IMG/VR virus record: IMGVR_UViG_3300030329_003799 | Coordinates: 1-52,071 of that record | Length of the DNA stretch: 52,071 nucleotides | Origin: a virus | Direction: 5' to 3' (one strand) | Shown: in pieces, positions 46,301 to 50,990 of the stretch | Numbering within the stretch: position 1 is the stretch's first letter | Layout of the letters: each line of letters starts with the position of its first letter | Translations under genes and position numbers: made by a program | The notes under the pieces: generated by a model | Seen by the model: the letters and a program-made list of their open reading frames with translations, nothing else | What the model was told of the DNA's origin: nothing | Databases searched by the model: none

Positions 46301-46774
46301 CATGGATGGCGTCCTGGTACTCCTGAATTTGAAAGATTTAAGAGAACTATGACTACTGATATGTTTGTGTTAGGTATGTCCAATATCTTTGCATACTCTA
46401 TATTTGAAAATGCTTTACCTGCTCCTTGGAATTGGTTCCAAGATACAGCAGATTGGTTATTTGGAGATGAGAAAGCAAGAGACAGAGCATTCTTCGGGGC
46501 TTATCCAACTCAAATTGCACCACTCCAAGTGATTACACCTCCTATAGCAAGGATTGGCCCCGCTACTTTTAGCGCAATGGTTAATAATGATTATTCTAGA
46601 CTGTCTGAATATTATATATGGACTATGTTTCCATTTGGAAGGTTAGCTAGAGATGTTAAAAATAGCATAGAGAATCCTATCAGAACAATAGAAAACTTTA
46701 CAGGGATACCTTATGGTCAATTCCATAGAGAAATGAAGTCAATTCAAAAGGAAGATGATGAGCCAACAGAATAG
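37349..46774 (+). CDS. giant virion protein: SLOG domain plus two-barrel RNA polymerase (crAss/QDE-1-like), 3141 aa
   Basis: ATG after AGGAGG. Residues about 445-645 form a SLOG/YspA-like Rossmann unit (GSGGAIGSDAKWAEIGLRYG at 451-470; GGTGWAIAMA; FAGIGSRG at 614-621). Residues about 1140-1800 carry a two-barrel RNA polymerase signature. First come LIPRSAAKQSGNR (1169-1181) and RMRPYDPW. Next is RVPMDSLSG (1513-1521), then GKGILLHP (1535-1542) and the catalytic triad A-D1552-L-D1554-G-D1556. Downstream are GPAVINRQAA (1638) and YARELMRASIAFP (1691-1703), like motifs of RdRP/QDE-1 and crAss-like virion polymerases. The C-terminus (about 2900-3141) has amphipathic and hydrophobic helices (RPPFSRSALGKVMTRFQLWA), probably for ejection. 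Likely a virion-packaged transcriptase. Confidence 0.8.
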   Translation: MGFISGEKDYFDESAFKPSWSEQDTQRRVQAYYVAPHTFPQAQLDVLHSHANHYGIQIDENRVTAHDDEIKFKRLLQKLGSGFLSGFTTFEVGDEPRNDAEAIANSLGHLAGFVGFIPTAPLKALNATKMVSAAQALRGKSVPMLAASQLQKAVTPVSKKILDNAMNMRSKAVADAANFLNKDVPSHMIEGAFHLGTASAVGAWQQGIDGMIQAGVHGGVMGGAFRGIANMINKGGARTLVRTVEKDHLGRPKPAKQVLTLDQKQDRALRGLAGSLFDGLPSTLRGDTTAQQVYHYLLGAYFGAQETTAVEMGRNKFLQKMEKSNSETIRNAQKVGMEKGYKGERLQKFIMKETSNDLNYVPELTKGWGKLSERVQESVKEEAANLWGYKSDSRTAGYKMLEDILGEDDAKSFIDDLEMPVEEGFTDTGKLKHGARLVIPMKGQEHKYVMGSGGAIGSDAKWAEIGLRYGVDNVVHYSFKGHKTAPKLKGDVYKLNDKALAEGNIAVEKASKRLGKTTGRKKYTLDLLRRNYHQVVHSDGVFAIGSIVRKGKRGKKDPPINEVRGGTGWAIAMAKDMQGREIHVWDTVDKGWHKWNRSKRIWEKEKAPKLTPDFAGIGSRGVLKGKNYIMPKGAEEAIEDVYKATFGEPIEKSKAEKAKIKAEKEKIVSAVGGEKNDAEKHKIIKEENLGEPSLQDILASGSVEGPDVKPLKKSKKGEDVSVKGQLDDSKQTSATPVSNRTVSYVKRELAGIHLDDTAKIHKMAKKLDKILDKASSSKLKDGLSYKIEDSMDIVKKGMDREWGITLKDSKLLEMKQQLFLRNAGVQVPHFTVTNGKISDKPIASKNLAQNDKRQRAPEMWISHVWQSHGKSGHGYAILDHFVEGQNGRFREYSFGQQKERLKDKTKSDDAWNKTLADIYEKMFTNHNMYAYGGRGDAERMYFVKVHPKVPVRKIHVDKMLEEIPEFKLDNMPTWVKKYATKSLLTAQGKTLKPKMEMRYKKMIISNALYEAEMNGFTPDVAGIKKLLAMKDRVGMKKGVIDWNKRQQIWFTNGYSADRAFFLKNKKRFKLGELKDSQFKYMLFEDASEKGLNAKSLARKYTEATDGAILAEEGFVDALNESFGMPESGQNKSFIVSPHSEHGALLGKFMFHKVTPEASKWMRKQGIHMLIPRSAAKQSGNRDYFDLFSASKAYKEPRFTIGGKKANPQETDMIYGMDIAHIKGSLSEKDTEHQLQNQRLPKQMLTNLTAYNFATKGDPKLEAKYQKSLDRMFEEIIGENFRGSKPFNSKLQDLMDNYGDLKPKERAKKVEFLLNNIDKIGVDQLLKAIKTPYAQEFTTKAYRKIVKKTDEIIMDKINDGELTQKEGAEYYQESASFKTLMDRLLALEGQMGGDTTPIWFHKFVRDFRMQAMRNFVVYQVTRPSMPNSISGRMRPYDPWLRADKNMKRLDKDDSIFFLDDMYRHMKIQVPKDVFVGEKAPRTLGKLWDKYQEMKDNKQLVGKKFEDFLHAVVVRVPMDSLSGAHDLKFAGFTGINGKGILLHPRTMQALGGADLDGDKAFAFFGMPKSYRDMYGKNKYEFSSTGDAKGIIKDNKEDFRDILTRNNPEEMKVFQEQSAVWDPMLREDISMRAADGRARLGPAVINRQAAIAMHASLSGSKQSETVPFTMTINKKKHTFDIEISPKTDAKELAYARELMRASIAFPSDPLDEAGLKSKAHFQWKVFESLFNVKIPKDMEKALGKKKMKDFLKGTDKKDPGIYKLASKSLMGTLKRMNSAYYGRNWDTGRRWYFPEIQEMAEPIYTDFSPEMINTMMPKMVQELGKVDWSDNVFARIDKKGLKDLYGQWDIKRKDIDWLKKQLGRTSFKVKYTPVVKNTIKEQLYLPEKRNAAVESVAAFRRAVANTHFPMRKGFEKDLKEESYRRDVIEELYTLSQDAIVRDMTDITTFEMLRDYIKASKIPRRNVVHLSKFAQQARRQYTLDFKSRKKIQEADMFEEKETSFEDQLLTDEYIKNFKLGKGKDGKGTNVLKRPLTPDEQDILDIMLIGSADRFKLDEINKYESENWGNLSKHEKNIIAQERYKAAGTSLNRAGFNSESVNDKIILDLMNRYNEKLITTYEPPKKLAEATKENNKAADEPLKMKVSDSEGKEAEVEIDTNHYSGFEKLNRGEIKDAELRDLVDMLADNINHYKSRFGDNSKDIAENINLLTRGLVGKDLAAMNKEDYRVMNRYFNDLRSGTWYMRNIVPKLKQKGIIPKRAHMQFPLTSNKERMMEDIVLSYEQGYFQNYDGTGKIGKMAKPTHYLERMQFFTGTSVDLATRYDDLQKQELRDELLKETGYESIPEGERLYEIAVALREQPMINEIASKKRGDAYDSVLNYRIKQYQDSITDSLTKNKWDDLKDRKFKVSLGAKDKNMTGQQIVDNINKVITKRNEKIHTEWISKNKKNLAKYQIGHHDEGGLIPKYDIVKFTKHISNLYKKGEPVDMNEFGLDGLREISRSMMLQSPDTNSKLAKAILKQDVSQTGQMDFSVYFPHAHMDNKAALQSLKRGLDFIEKSELTPTEKAAEKKKMLIRTKTLTGDWLPHDMIEYQAFDGALREIAKGKDGDWMKWFNSNPRTGNMMSRNNHIGGWAKDPGVYEIYQNNLIKTYYRQLAQIMNRATIEEFEINNLGFKGKEHVEAWKNFYRLYAQDAMGFPNNIPRHFLNKDSGMNIAGTPYAWWADSNVKRIVNNVRKKLGIKEDLRLPEELRGVDVSHIRHWSNVEARYQMATLLAHPKSAIANIYGGTLHTVQSVGWRNWRNSRNVEYLRTNLPGEAKNWLDKGDMTKWAVKHGVVPDFILYEAGLNPQFRTGRWKAFVDDAMSLFNKDPHVKDHTLISLAKKHKITENAFHKAAWFMREPERALRRDAFISHYLQARENIGNAEMPLDHPFLIEQAKKGVKATQFLYSAPYRPPFSRSALGKVMTRFQLWAWNAVRFRKDVIAEAEKHGWRPGTPEFERFKRTMTTDMFVLGMSNIFAYSIFENALPAPWNWFQDTADWLFGDEKARDRAFFGAYPTQIAPLQVITPPIARIGPATFSAMVNNDYSRLSEYYIWTMFPFGRLARDVKNSIENPIRTIENFTGIPYGQFHREMKSIQKEDDEPTE

Positions 46775-47705
46775 TGGAGAGCAAGTATGGATGTTTCCTG
46801 CAGCCATGGGAGGTATTTTAGCTGCTGTCGCATTAAGGAATAAAAATGCTATAAGTTTAATGTTAGCTAAAGATGGAGCTGGTACTGCAACTCGTCATGC
46901 CGCTAAAATGCACAACGTTGCAAAACCTGTAGGTAGGGTTCATACAAATGTATCTGCTCCTATAGGATATAATATTAGCAATCAATTAGGTCCTTATAAA
47001 AGTGTTATAAAAAATCCTATTCAAGCAGGAAAAAGCATTGTAAAAGATGAGCCTATATGGATGAATCCTGCTATACAAAAAGAATATCTCAGAGATTGGA
47101 GAAAAAGAGTTAATAAAGAGCGTAAAGCACTAGGACGTGGACCTATTAATATGTCAGATGAAGAAATAATAAAAAGAATGAATGAGCGTCAACCTATTCA
47201 TAGGCCTTCTTTTTGGTTAGATACTCAAGAATCTTTAAAAGGCTTTGATAGTACTTATCGTAAAAACAAAGCTGGGTATTCATTTAATAGAAGTGATCCT
47301 ACTGGTAAGGCTAAATACGATGAAGTAGTTAATATTGTTAAAAGAAGAGATGCAACTAATACAAAACAAGGTTATCATTCTGTTATGGGAGGATTCAAAG
47401 ATGATTTGTATATAGATGGCAAAAGAATGTATGAAGATGTTTGGGACGTTGCATTGAATCCGAATGAAGTAAAAACTCGTAAAGACATGTGGAAGCAATT
47501 ATGGCATAATGTAAAAACAGGGAAGCCTAATATGAATGATAATAAATTCAATCAACATCTTCCTAATTTAACTGTTAAAGAAAGAATTGATGAAAGTAAA
47601 GATTTATTAATTCAATTAGCTAGGTTAGAAAGTAGAAATCTTTATAGTAAGATTACTGACCCTGTTACTCTTCGTGGTGTGATAAACGAGAAAGATCTTT
47701 TGTAG
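46755..47705 (+). CDS. putative virion-associated protein, 316 aa
   Basis: Overlaps the giant gene by 20 bases, with AAGGAAG before the first ATG; the last plus-strand gene of the late block. N-terminal hydrophobic helix (FPAAMGGILAAVALRN), then a charged, Lys/Arg/Asn-rich region with no enzymatic motif (EYLRDWRKRVNKERKALGRG; KARKDMWKQLW-like helix later). Probably another internal or DNA-associated virion protein. Confidence 0.5.
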   Translation: MMSQQNSGEQVWMFPAAMGGILAAVALRNKNAISLMLAKDGAGTATRHAAKMHNVAKPVGRVHTNVSAPIGYNISNQLGPYKSVIKNPIQAGKSIVKDEPIWMNPAIQKEYLRDWRKRVNKERKALGRGPINMSDEEIIKRMNERQPIHRPSFWLDTQESLKGFDSTYRKNKAGYSFNRSDPTGKAKYDEVVNIVKRRDATNTKQGYHSVMGGFKDDLYIDGKRMYEDVWDVALNPNEVKTRKDMWKQLWHNVKTGKPNMNDNKFNQHLPNLTVKERIDESKDLLIQLARLESRNLYSKITDPVTLRGVINEKDLL

Positions 47706-47720
47706 GCAATCCATTCTTAA

Positions 47721-47736
47721 GGAAAGCTTTCTTTCC
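47721..47736 (+). terminator. weak stem-loop after the late block
   Basis: GGAAAG-CTTT-CTTTCC is a 6-bp stem with a 4-base loop shortly after the last plus-strand stop. No good T-tract follows on the plus strand. The short gap 47706-47809 between convergent blocks holds no gene. Confidence 0.3.
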
Positions 47737-47789
47737 ATACTTTCTATATTGATATTCTAATAATTTCTGATGTATGTGTGACATAAAAT

Positions 47790-47823
47790 AAAAAAAAAGA
47801 ACTACAGCACTATTGAAGTGCTG
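47790..47823 (-). terminator. intrinsic terminator of the right minus-strand operon
   Basis: On the minus strand CAGCACT-TCAAT-AGTGCTG is a perfect 7-bp stem, followed by TAGTTC and then nine T. The stem overlaps the last codons and stop of the 53-aa gene. Clear end of the replication operon. Confidence 0.85.
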
Positions 47824-47971
47824 CAATTCCTAATATAATAGTTAATATTGGCCATAATATACAAAATATTAATACATTTACCTGTTTATACGTCATTCCT
47901 GATATCGAAGCTAACCATAATAATAATCTCACACAATAGTGAAATATTAAATCGATTTTAGGAGTTTTCAT
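47810..47971 (-). CDS. small two-helix membrane protein, 53 aa
   Basis: The ATG at 47971 overlaps the end of the preceding gene. Two hydrophobic segments, LIFHYCVRLLLWLASISGM and VLIFCILWPILTIILGI, suggest a helical hairpin in the inner membrane. Last gene of the operon; its end forms part of the terminator. A holin or membrane-modifying protein is possible. The longer open frame upstream (to 48046) lies inside the next gene and is unlikely. Confidence 0.55.
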   Translation of the reverse strand: MKTPKIDLIFHYCVRLLLWLASISGMTYKQVNVLIFCILWPILTIILGIAALQ

Positions 47972-48278
47972 AGCCCAGGTCCGCTGATTCATCATCAGGG
48001 TTCGGCTGGCTTTCGGAAATTTCATCTTCACTAAGTGTCTCCTCATTAGCCTTACGAACTAAAATGCATAAATTTGTTCCGATAATAATATCGTTATCGA
48101 ATGTTTCTATATCACTTCCAGGTTCAATATCTTTGAACCCCTTCTGATCAGCTATAGATAATATAACATCACCAAGGGTAAACTTCCAAGCAATATCTTC
48201 TATTGAATCCTCTCTAGGAGATGGTTCATTGGTAATATTTTCAATATATTTTTTGGCTTCTTTATATCTATTCTCCAT
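47958..48278 (-). CDS. hypothetical acidic protein, 106 aa
   Basis: I chose ATG 48278 because GGAGG lies seven bases upstream. N-terminal helix (ENRYKEAKKYIENI), then an Asp/Glu-rich region with a beta hairpin (DNDIIIGTNLCILVRKA) and a disordered acidic tail (SEDEISESQPNPDDES). Overlaps the pyrophosphatase-like gene by 11 bases. Unknown function; an acidic DNA mimic or adaptor is possible. Confidence 0.55.
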   Translation of the reverse strand: MENRYKEAKKYIENITNEPSPREDSIEDIAWKFTLGDVILSIADQKGFKDIEPGSDIETFDNDIIIGTNLCILVRKANEETLSEDEISESQPNPDDESADLGYENS

Positions 48279-48654
48279 CTGGGTCCTCCGTAAATAAAGG
48301 AACAGGCGTTTTAGTGGCATAGTAATCTCTAGGATTTCTTTCAGACCATTCTTTTCCTTCCTGTATCATTCCCCATAGCATTGTTAAATAAACTATAGCA
48401 TCTATTATTCTGCCTTGTATAGGCTCTCTTTGTGTCTCGTGTCCTTTGACATAATTACCTATACCATCAATATGCTTTAATAAATAGACCATTAAAACTT
48501 GCATTCTATCTAAATTAGTTTGTTTTGCTACTCTTTTAAAGTTGGCATAAACGTCCATACTATCACCAGCATATTCCTTTTGACCTTTTTCATGAGTGTC
48601 GATACATTTAGTAAATATCTCATCCATGATTCTGATTTGTTTTTCAAGAGTCAT
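48268..48654 (-). CDS. all-alpha NTP pyrophosphatase-like protein (DUF1599/Nmad1 type), 128 aa
   Basis: Helical protein with the pattern of DUF1599/nucleotide-modification-associated domains: KGQKEYAGDSMDVYANFKRV (24-43), then QVLMVYLLKHIDGIGNYV, and RIIDAIVYLTMLWGMIQEG at the end. In related MazG-like proteins the acidic residues of these helices bind Mg and a nucleotide. It may clean up or select nucleotides for phage replication. ATG overlaps the end of the upstream broken frame by 11 bases. Confidence 0.6.
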   Translation of the reverse strand: MTLEKQIRIMDEIFTKCIDTHEKGQKEYAGDSMDVYANFKRVAKQTNLDRMQVLMVYLLKHIDGIGNYVKGHETQREPIQGRIIDAIVYLTMLWGMIQEGKEWSERNPRDYYATKTPVPLFTEDPDGE

Positions 48655-48925
48655 TTTCTTTCTCCAGTTGTTTTCTTAATTCATCATCTCTCTCTTTGGC
48701 ACGTTTCAATGCTCCCCAATCAGGCTCTGTTTTACCTTTAACTAAAGGTTTCCTTTTTTTTCAAGGAGGTTTGGGAAGTGTGTCCATTTTCTTTTCCATA
48801 CCCTCTATCTTTCTCTCTAAATTCCTTCGAAATTCGTATTCGCTTATGCTTAATTTTGTTTGTAGAATCTTCTTTACCTGATCTATTTCTTCCTTCAGGA
48901 TTTTTAGTGTCAATTTCTTTGACAT
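48644..48925 (-). pseudogene. coiled-coil small protein interrupted by in-frame TGA at an A8 run
   Basis: From ATG 48925 (AGGAGG five bases upstream) a 54-aa coiled-coil protein is read (MSKKLTLKILKEEIDQVKKI ... MDTLPKPP) to TGA at 48763-48761. Past that TGA the same frame stays open for 38 more codons (KKRKPLVKGKTEPDWGALKR ...) to TGA at 48644. The second part has no ATG, GTG or good ribosome site. A run of eight A directly follows the TGA. It may be a disrupted gene, a sequencing error, or stop read-through; the 54-aa first part could also be functional alone. Confidence 0.5.
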
Positions 48926-48959
48926 TTTTTCCTCCTATACTAGGGTTATTTCTTGCATC

Positions 48960-49052
48960 TCATCCATCGTTAAAGCCACAATAAGGGCATCCAAATTGAC
49001 ACGCTAGTGCGGAAAGAAATTTTCCACACTGCATGCATTGAGTCATCTTCAT
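48960..49052 (-). CDS. 30-aa zinc-ribbon micro-protein
   Basis: ATG at 49052 overlaps the previous stop (ATGA). The product carries CMQC (6-9) and CPYC (22-25) in MKMTQCMQCGKFLSALACQF..., a complete small zinc ribbon. Too short for ordinary gene calling, but the overlap and cysteine spacing make it credible. It probably binds a nucleic acid or protein partner. Confidence 0.55.
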   Translation of the reverse strand: MKMTQCMQCGKFLSALACQFGCPYCGFNDG

Positions 49053-49255
49053 ATAGTTAACTCCAGATGTTGAGCAATCCACCAGCATCTTCCATTGTCT
49101 GATGCAATTGCGATCGCTTTCTTTTTTCGCTCTGGAGGTGTCATATCCCTATATTCAGGTATAAACTTAGGTAGTTTTTCTGCTTTTCTAGCTATATCTT
49201 TCCTAACGTCTTCTTGCATAGGAAAAGGTTGTAATACGCATTTATCATACGCCAT
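49049..49255 (-). CDS. hypothetical protein, 68 aa
   Basis: ATG at 49255 after AGAGG. Charged helical start (EDVRKDIARKAEKLPKF) and C-terminal DNGRCWWIAQHLEL. Unknown; small phage regulator size. It follows a hairpin-containing gap (49256-49346). Confidence 0.55.
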   Translation of the reverse strand: MAYDKCVLQPFPMQEDVRKDIARKAEKLPKFIPEYRDMTPPERKKKAIAIASDNGRCWWIAQHLELTI

Positions 49256-49291
49256 TTTATTTTACCTCTATTTAATTTAAAGTTTGTACAA

Positions 49292-49322
49292 GACGGTAGC
49301 CTCCTCCACAGAATCTACCGCC
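49292..49322 (-). ncRNA. stem-loop in the 49.3 kb operon gap
   Basis: On the minus strand GGCGGTAG pairs with CTACCGTC over 8 bp with one G-U pair; on the plus strand that position is an A-C mismatch. The loop is 15 nt (GGAGGAGG included). No T-tract follows. It may control access to the ribosome site of the 68-aa gene or mark a processing point. Confidence 0.4.
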
Positions 49323-49346
49323 TTATACCCGACGAGTTATCACGAC

Positions 49347-49544
49347 TTACTTATCGTTTTGCTCTTTTTCTAATGCTTCTATCTTATCAGATAAAGCAAT
49401 TATTTCGTCCTTCATAGCCATCAAATGATTAGAAATGTTAACGATTGCTTGAGATAAAGCTTCTATTAGCTTTTGTCTATCTGTTTCGTTCGGCCTCTCT
49501 AATGTCTGATTTGACCTGTTCTTGCTGTTGGTGTCTTCTTGCAT
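49347..49544 (-). CDS. coiled-coil protein, 65 aa
   Basis: ATG at 49544 has AGGAGAAG upstream and lies 68 bases inside the preceding gene in another frame. The product ends in a heptad-like helix (HLMAMKDEIIALSDKIEALEKEQ). Possibly an oligomerising regulator. Unknown function. Confidence 0.55.
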   Translation of the reverse strand: MQEDTNSKNRSNQTLERPNETDRQKLIEALSQAIVNISNHLMAMKDEIIALSDKIEALEKEQNDK

Positions 49545-49800
49545 ATGCTTCTCCTCTTGTCTCAGGATACATTTCCTGACACTTTCTTCTTGATCTGCTG
49601 ATATTATAAGGACTTGATATAGTCTTTTCTTTCATATGTTTTAATAGATTTTTGGCACTTAATTTGTCAATATTGACTGGTGGCTTGAGCTTTGTCATTT
49701 GCCACTTCCATATATTGTACGTTAAATCTATATCATTATCAGCTAACGATTTGTTAGCAGTAATAAAACCCCTTACTGCATTTACCATATTAACTCTCAT
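49477..49800 (-). CDS. hypothetical replication-operon protein, 107 aa
   Basis: ATG overlaps the HNH gene stop (ATGA). Helical N-terminus (VNAVRGFITANKSLADNDID) and a basic C-terminal segment (RKCQEMYPETRGEAYARRHQ) of a type common in small phage replication-operon proteins. Its 3' end encodes, in another frame, the start of the 65-aa protein. Confidence 0.55.
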   Translation of the reverse strand: MRVNMVNAVRGFITANKSLADNDIDLTYNIWKWQMTKLKPPVNIDKLSAKNLLKHMKEKTISSPYNISRSRRKCQEMYPETRGEAYARRHQQQEQVKSDIREAERNR

Positions 49801-50252
49801 CTAAAGATATCTCCTTTTGCGAGTTTTCTTAATACATAATCTCTCATATCTTCTGATTGATGATTTAACCATCCTAATAATCTTTTATAATCTCTATGAG
49901 ACAAACTACCTTTTCTGGTATTACATCTATCACATATTATTTGTAAATTACTAGGAGTACTGTCACCACCATCGCTAAGAGGCTTAACATGGTCACACAC
50001 CATATTCCTAACATCAAGATGTCTTTCGCAATATCTGCATTTATTCCCATAAACCTTAAGAAATAATTTCCTAATTTCATCAACGCTGATTTCGCATTTA
50101 ACTTCATATTCTTTTGATCTCCTCTTTAATGATGATTTCAATGTTACTGATTTCTTCATTAATCTGTGAAAGATTTTCTTGGAAAAATGAGCATGCACAG
50201 GTTTTAACCTAGGCATAAACTTATCTTCCCAAGATTTCATCTTTTTATTCAT
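49797..50252 (-). CDS. HNH endonuclease, 151 aa
   Basis: Contains a complete HNH nuclease unit with zinc cysteines: CRYC (72-75), catalytic DH (87-88) in MVCDHVKPLSDGG, Asn102 in PSNLQIICDRC and C107/C110 with Asn111. The basic N-terminal half (LKRRSKEYEVKCEISVDEIR) may grip DNA. ATG 50252 was chosen; a TTG at 50261 is also possible and neither has a strong ribosome site. It may act as a homing nuclease or in replication/host DNA breakdown. Confidence 0.85.
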   Translation of the reverse strand: MNKKMKSWEDKFMPRLKPVHAHFSKKIFHRLMKKSVTLKSSLKRRSKEYEVKCEISVDEIRKLFLKVYGNKCRYCERHLDVRNMVCDHVKPLSDGGDSTPSNLQIICDRCNTRKGSLSHRDYKRLLGWLNHQSEDMRDYVLRKLAKGDIFR

Positions 50253-50430
50253 TGGTATCAAAGGTTAGAGTGAAATGTGCTAATAGCCTCCATATTCCTA
50301 CTGATATCATAACATAGCTCCCATGATTATCATTCCCATTCTTTATTCCTACGGCAAATATCCACAATATAGTCAACCAAAATCCTGAAGGTATTGTATT
50401 TGCAGAACCTATTAGTTTTAAGTTAATCAT
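50245..50430 (-). CDS. small membrane protein, 61 aa
   Basis: TAATG junction with the Gp157-like gene; GGAGATC before the ATG. Two hydrophobic segments, FWLTILWIFAVGI and VMISVGIWRLLAHF, suggest a membrane hairpin. Unknown function; its place within a replication operon hints at a membrane anchor or unrelated small toxin-like role. Confidence 0.5.
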   Translation of the reverse strand: MINLKLIGSANTIPSGFWLTILWIFAVGIKNGNDNHGSYVMISVGIWRLLAHFTLTFDTNE

Positions 50431-50990
50431 TATGATCTCCTAACTCTTTTAACCTTTTTAATTGAGAAGCCTGCTATACCCATTCCATTTTCTGCGGCTT
50501 CAATTACAGCTTTTCTGGCGCCTTTCTTATCGACTTCTATCTTAGCTCTTTTATATGCATTAGGGATTGCCTCTTCGTCTATTACCTCGATAGGCCCCCA
50601 TGTTTCATATAATTTATATTTAGCTGTATCAGTCTTAAATACGCCATCGTTTCCTGCAGTTTCTATAATCATAGGTATTAATTCTTTATTAAAATAGTCT
50701 TCAGTCTTTTTGATTGATTTCTTTTTATTTCTCAATCTTGCAACTTCAGTAGTTAATGATGCTATTTCTGCATCAATTAAACTAGATTGTCTCCCCATTT
50801 CTACCATAAAGTAATCAATACCATCTGTTTTATTAGCTATTTGTTTCTTAACAGCTATTATTTTTTGTTCTACGTCAGCAATTGATACTTGAGCATCTAA
50901 GTCTTGAGCATTATTTTCATAATATTCCAAGTCTTGCTCTAAATCAATTAACATGCCTATTAGATCACGCGTCGTCAATTTCTGACTCAT
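50430..50990 (-). CDS. Gp157-like single-strand annealing/recombination accessory protein, 186 aa
   Basis: Long coiled coil in the first 110 residues, then the family-like ending YKLYETWGPIEVIDEEAIPN (126-145), AYKRAKIEVDKKGARKAVIE and GIAGFSIKK. That match to phage Gp157 proteins is clear. They are found beside helicase and recombination genes and are thought to help replication or recombination. Overlaps the helicase gene by 26 bases. Confidence 0.8.
   Translation of the reverse strand: MSQKLTTRDLIGMLIDLEQDLEYYENNAQDLDAQVSIADVEQKIIAVKKQIANKTDGIDYFMVEMGRQSSLIDAEIASLTTEVARLRNKKKSIKKTEDYFNKELIPMIIETAGNDGVFKTDTAKYKLYETWGPIEVIDEEAIPNAYKRAKIEVDKKGARKAVIEAAENGMGIAGFSIKKVKRVRRS

Noticed and set aside
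37349-46774. N4-type (T7-like single-subunit) virion RNA polymerase
   Set aside because: The motifs are of the double-psi-barrel DLDGD type, and no T7-like palm or fingers motifs were recognised.
47972-48046. Longer N-terminus for the 53-aa membrane protein
   Set aside because: The extension is another reading of the upstream gene, whereas ATG 47971 gives a compact membrane hairpin and a typical short overlap.
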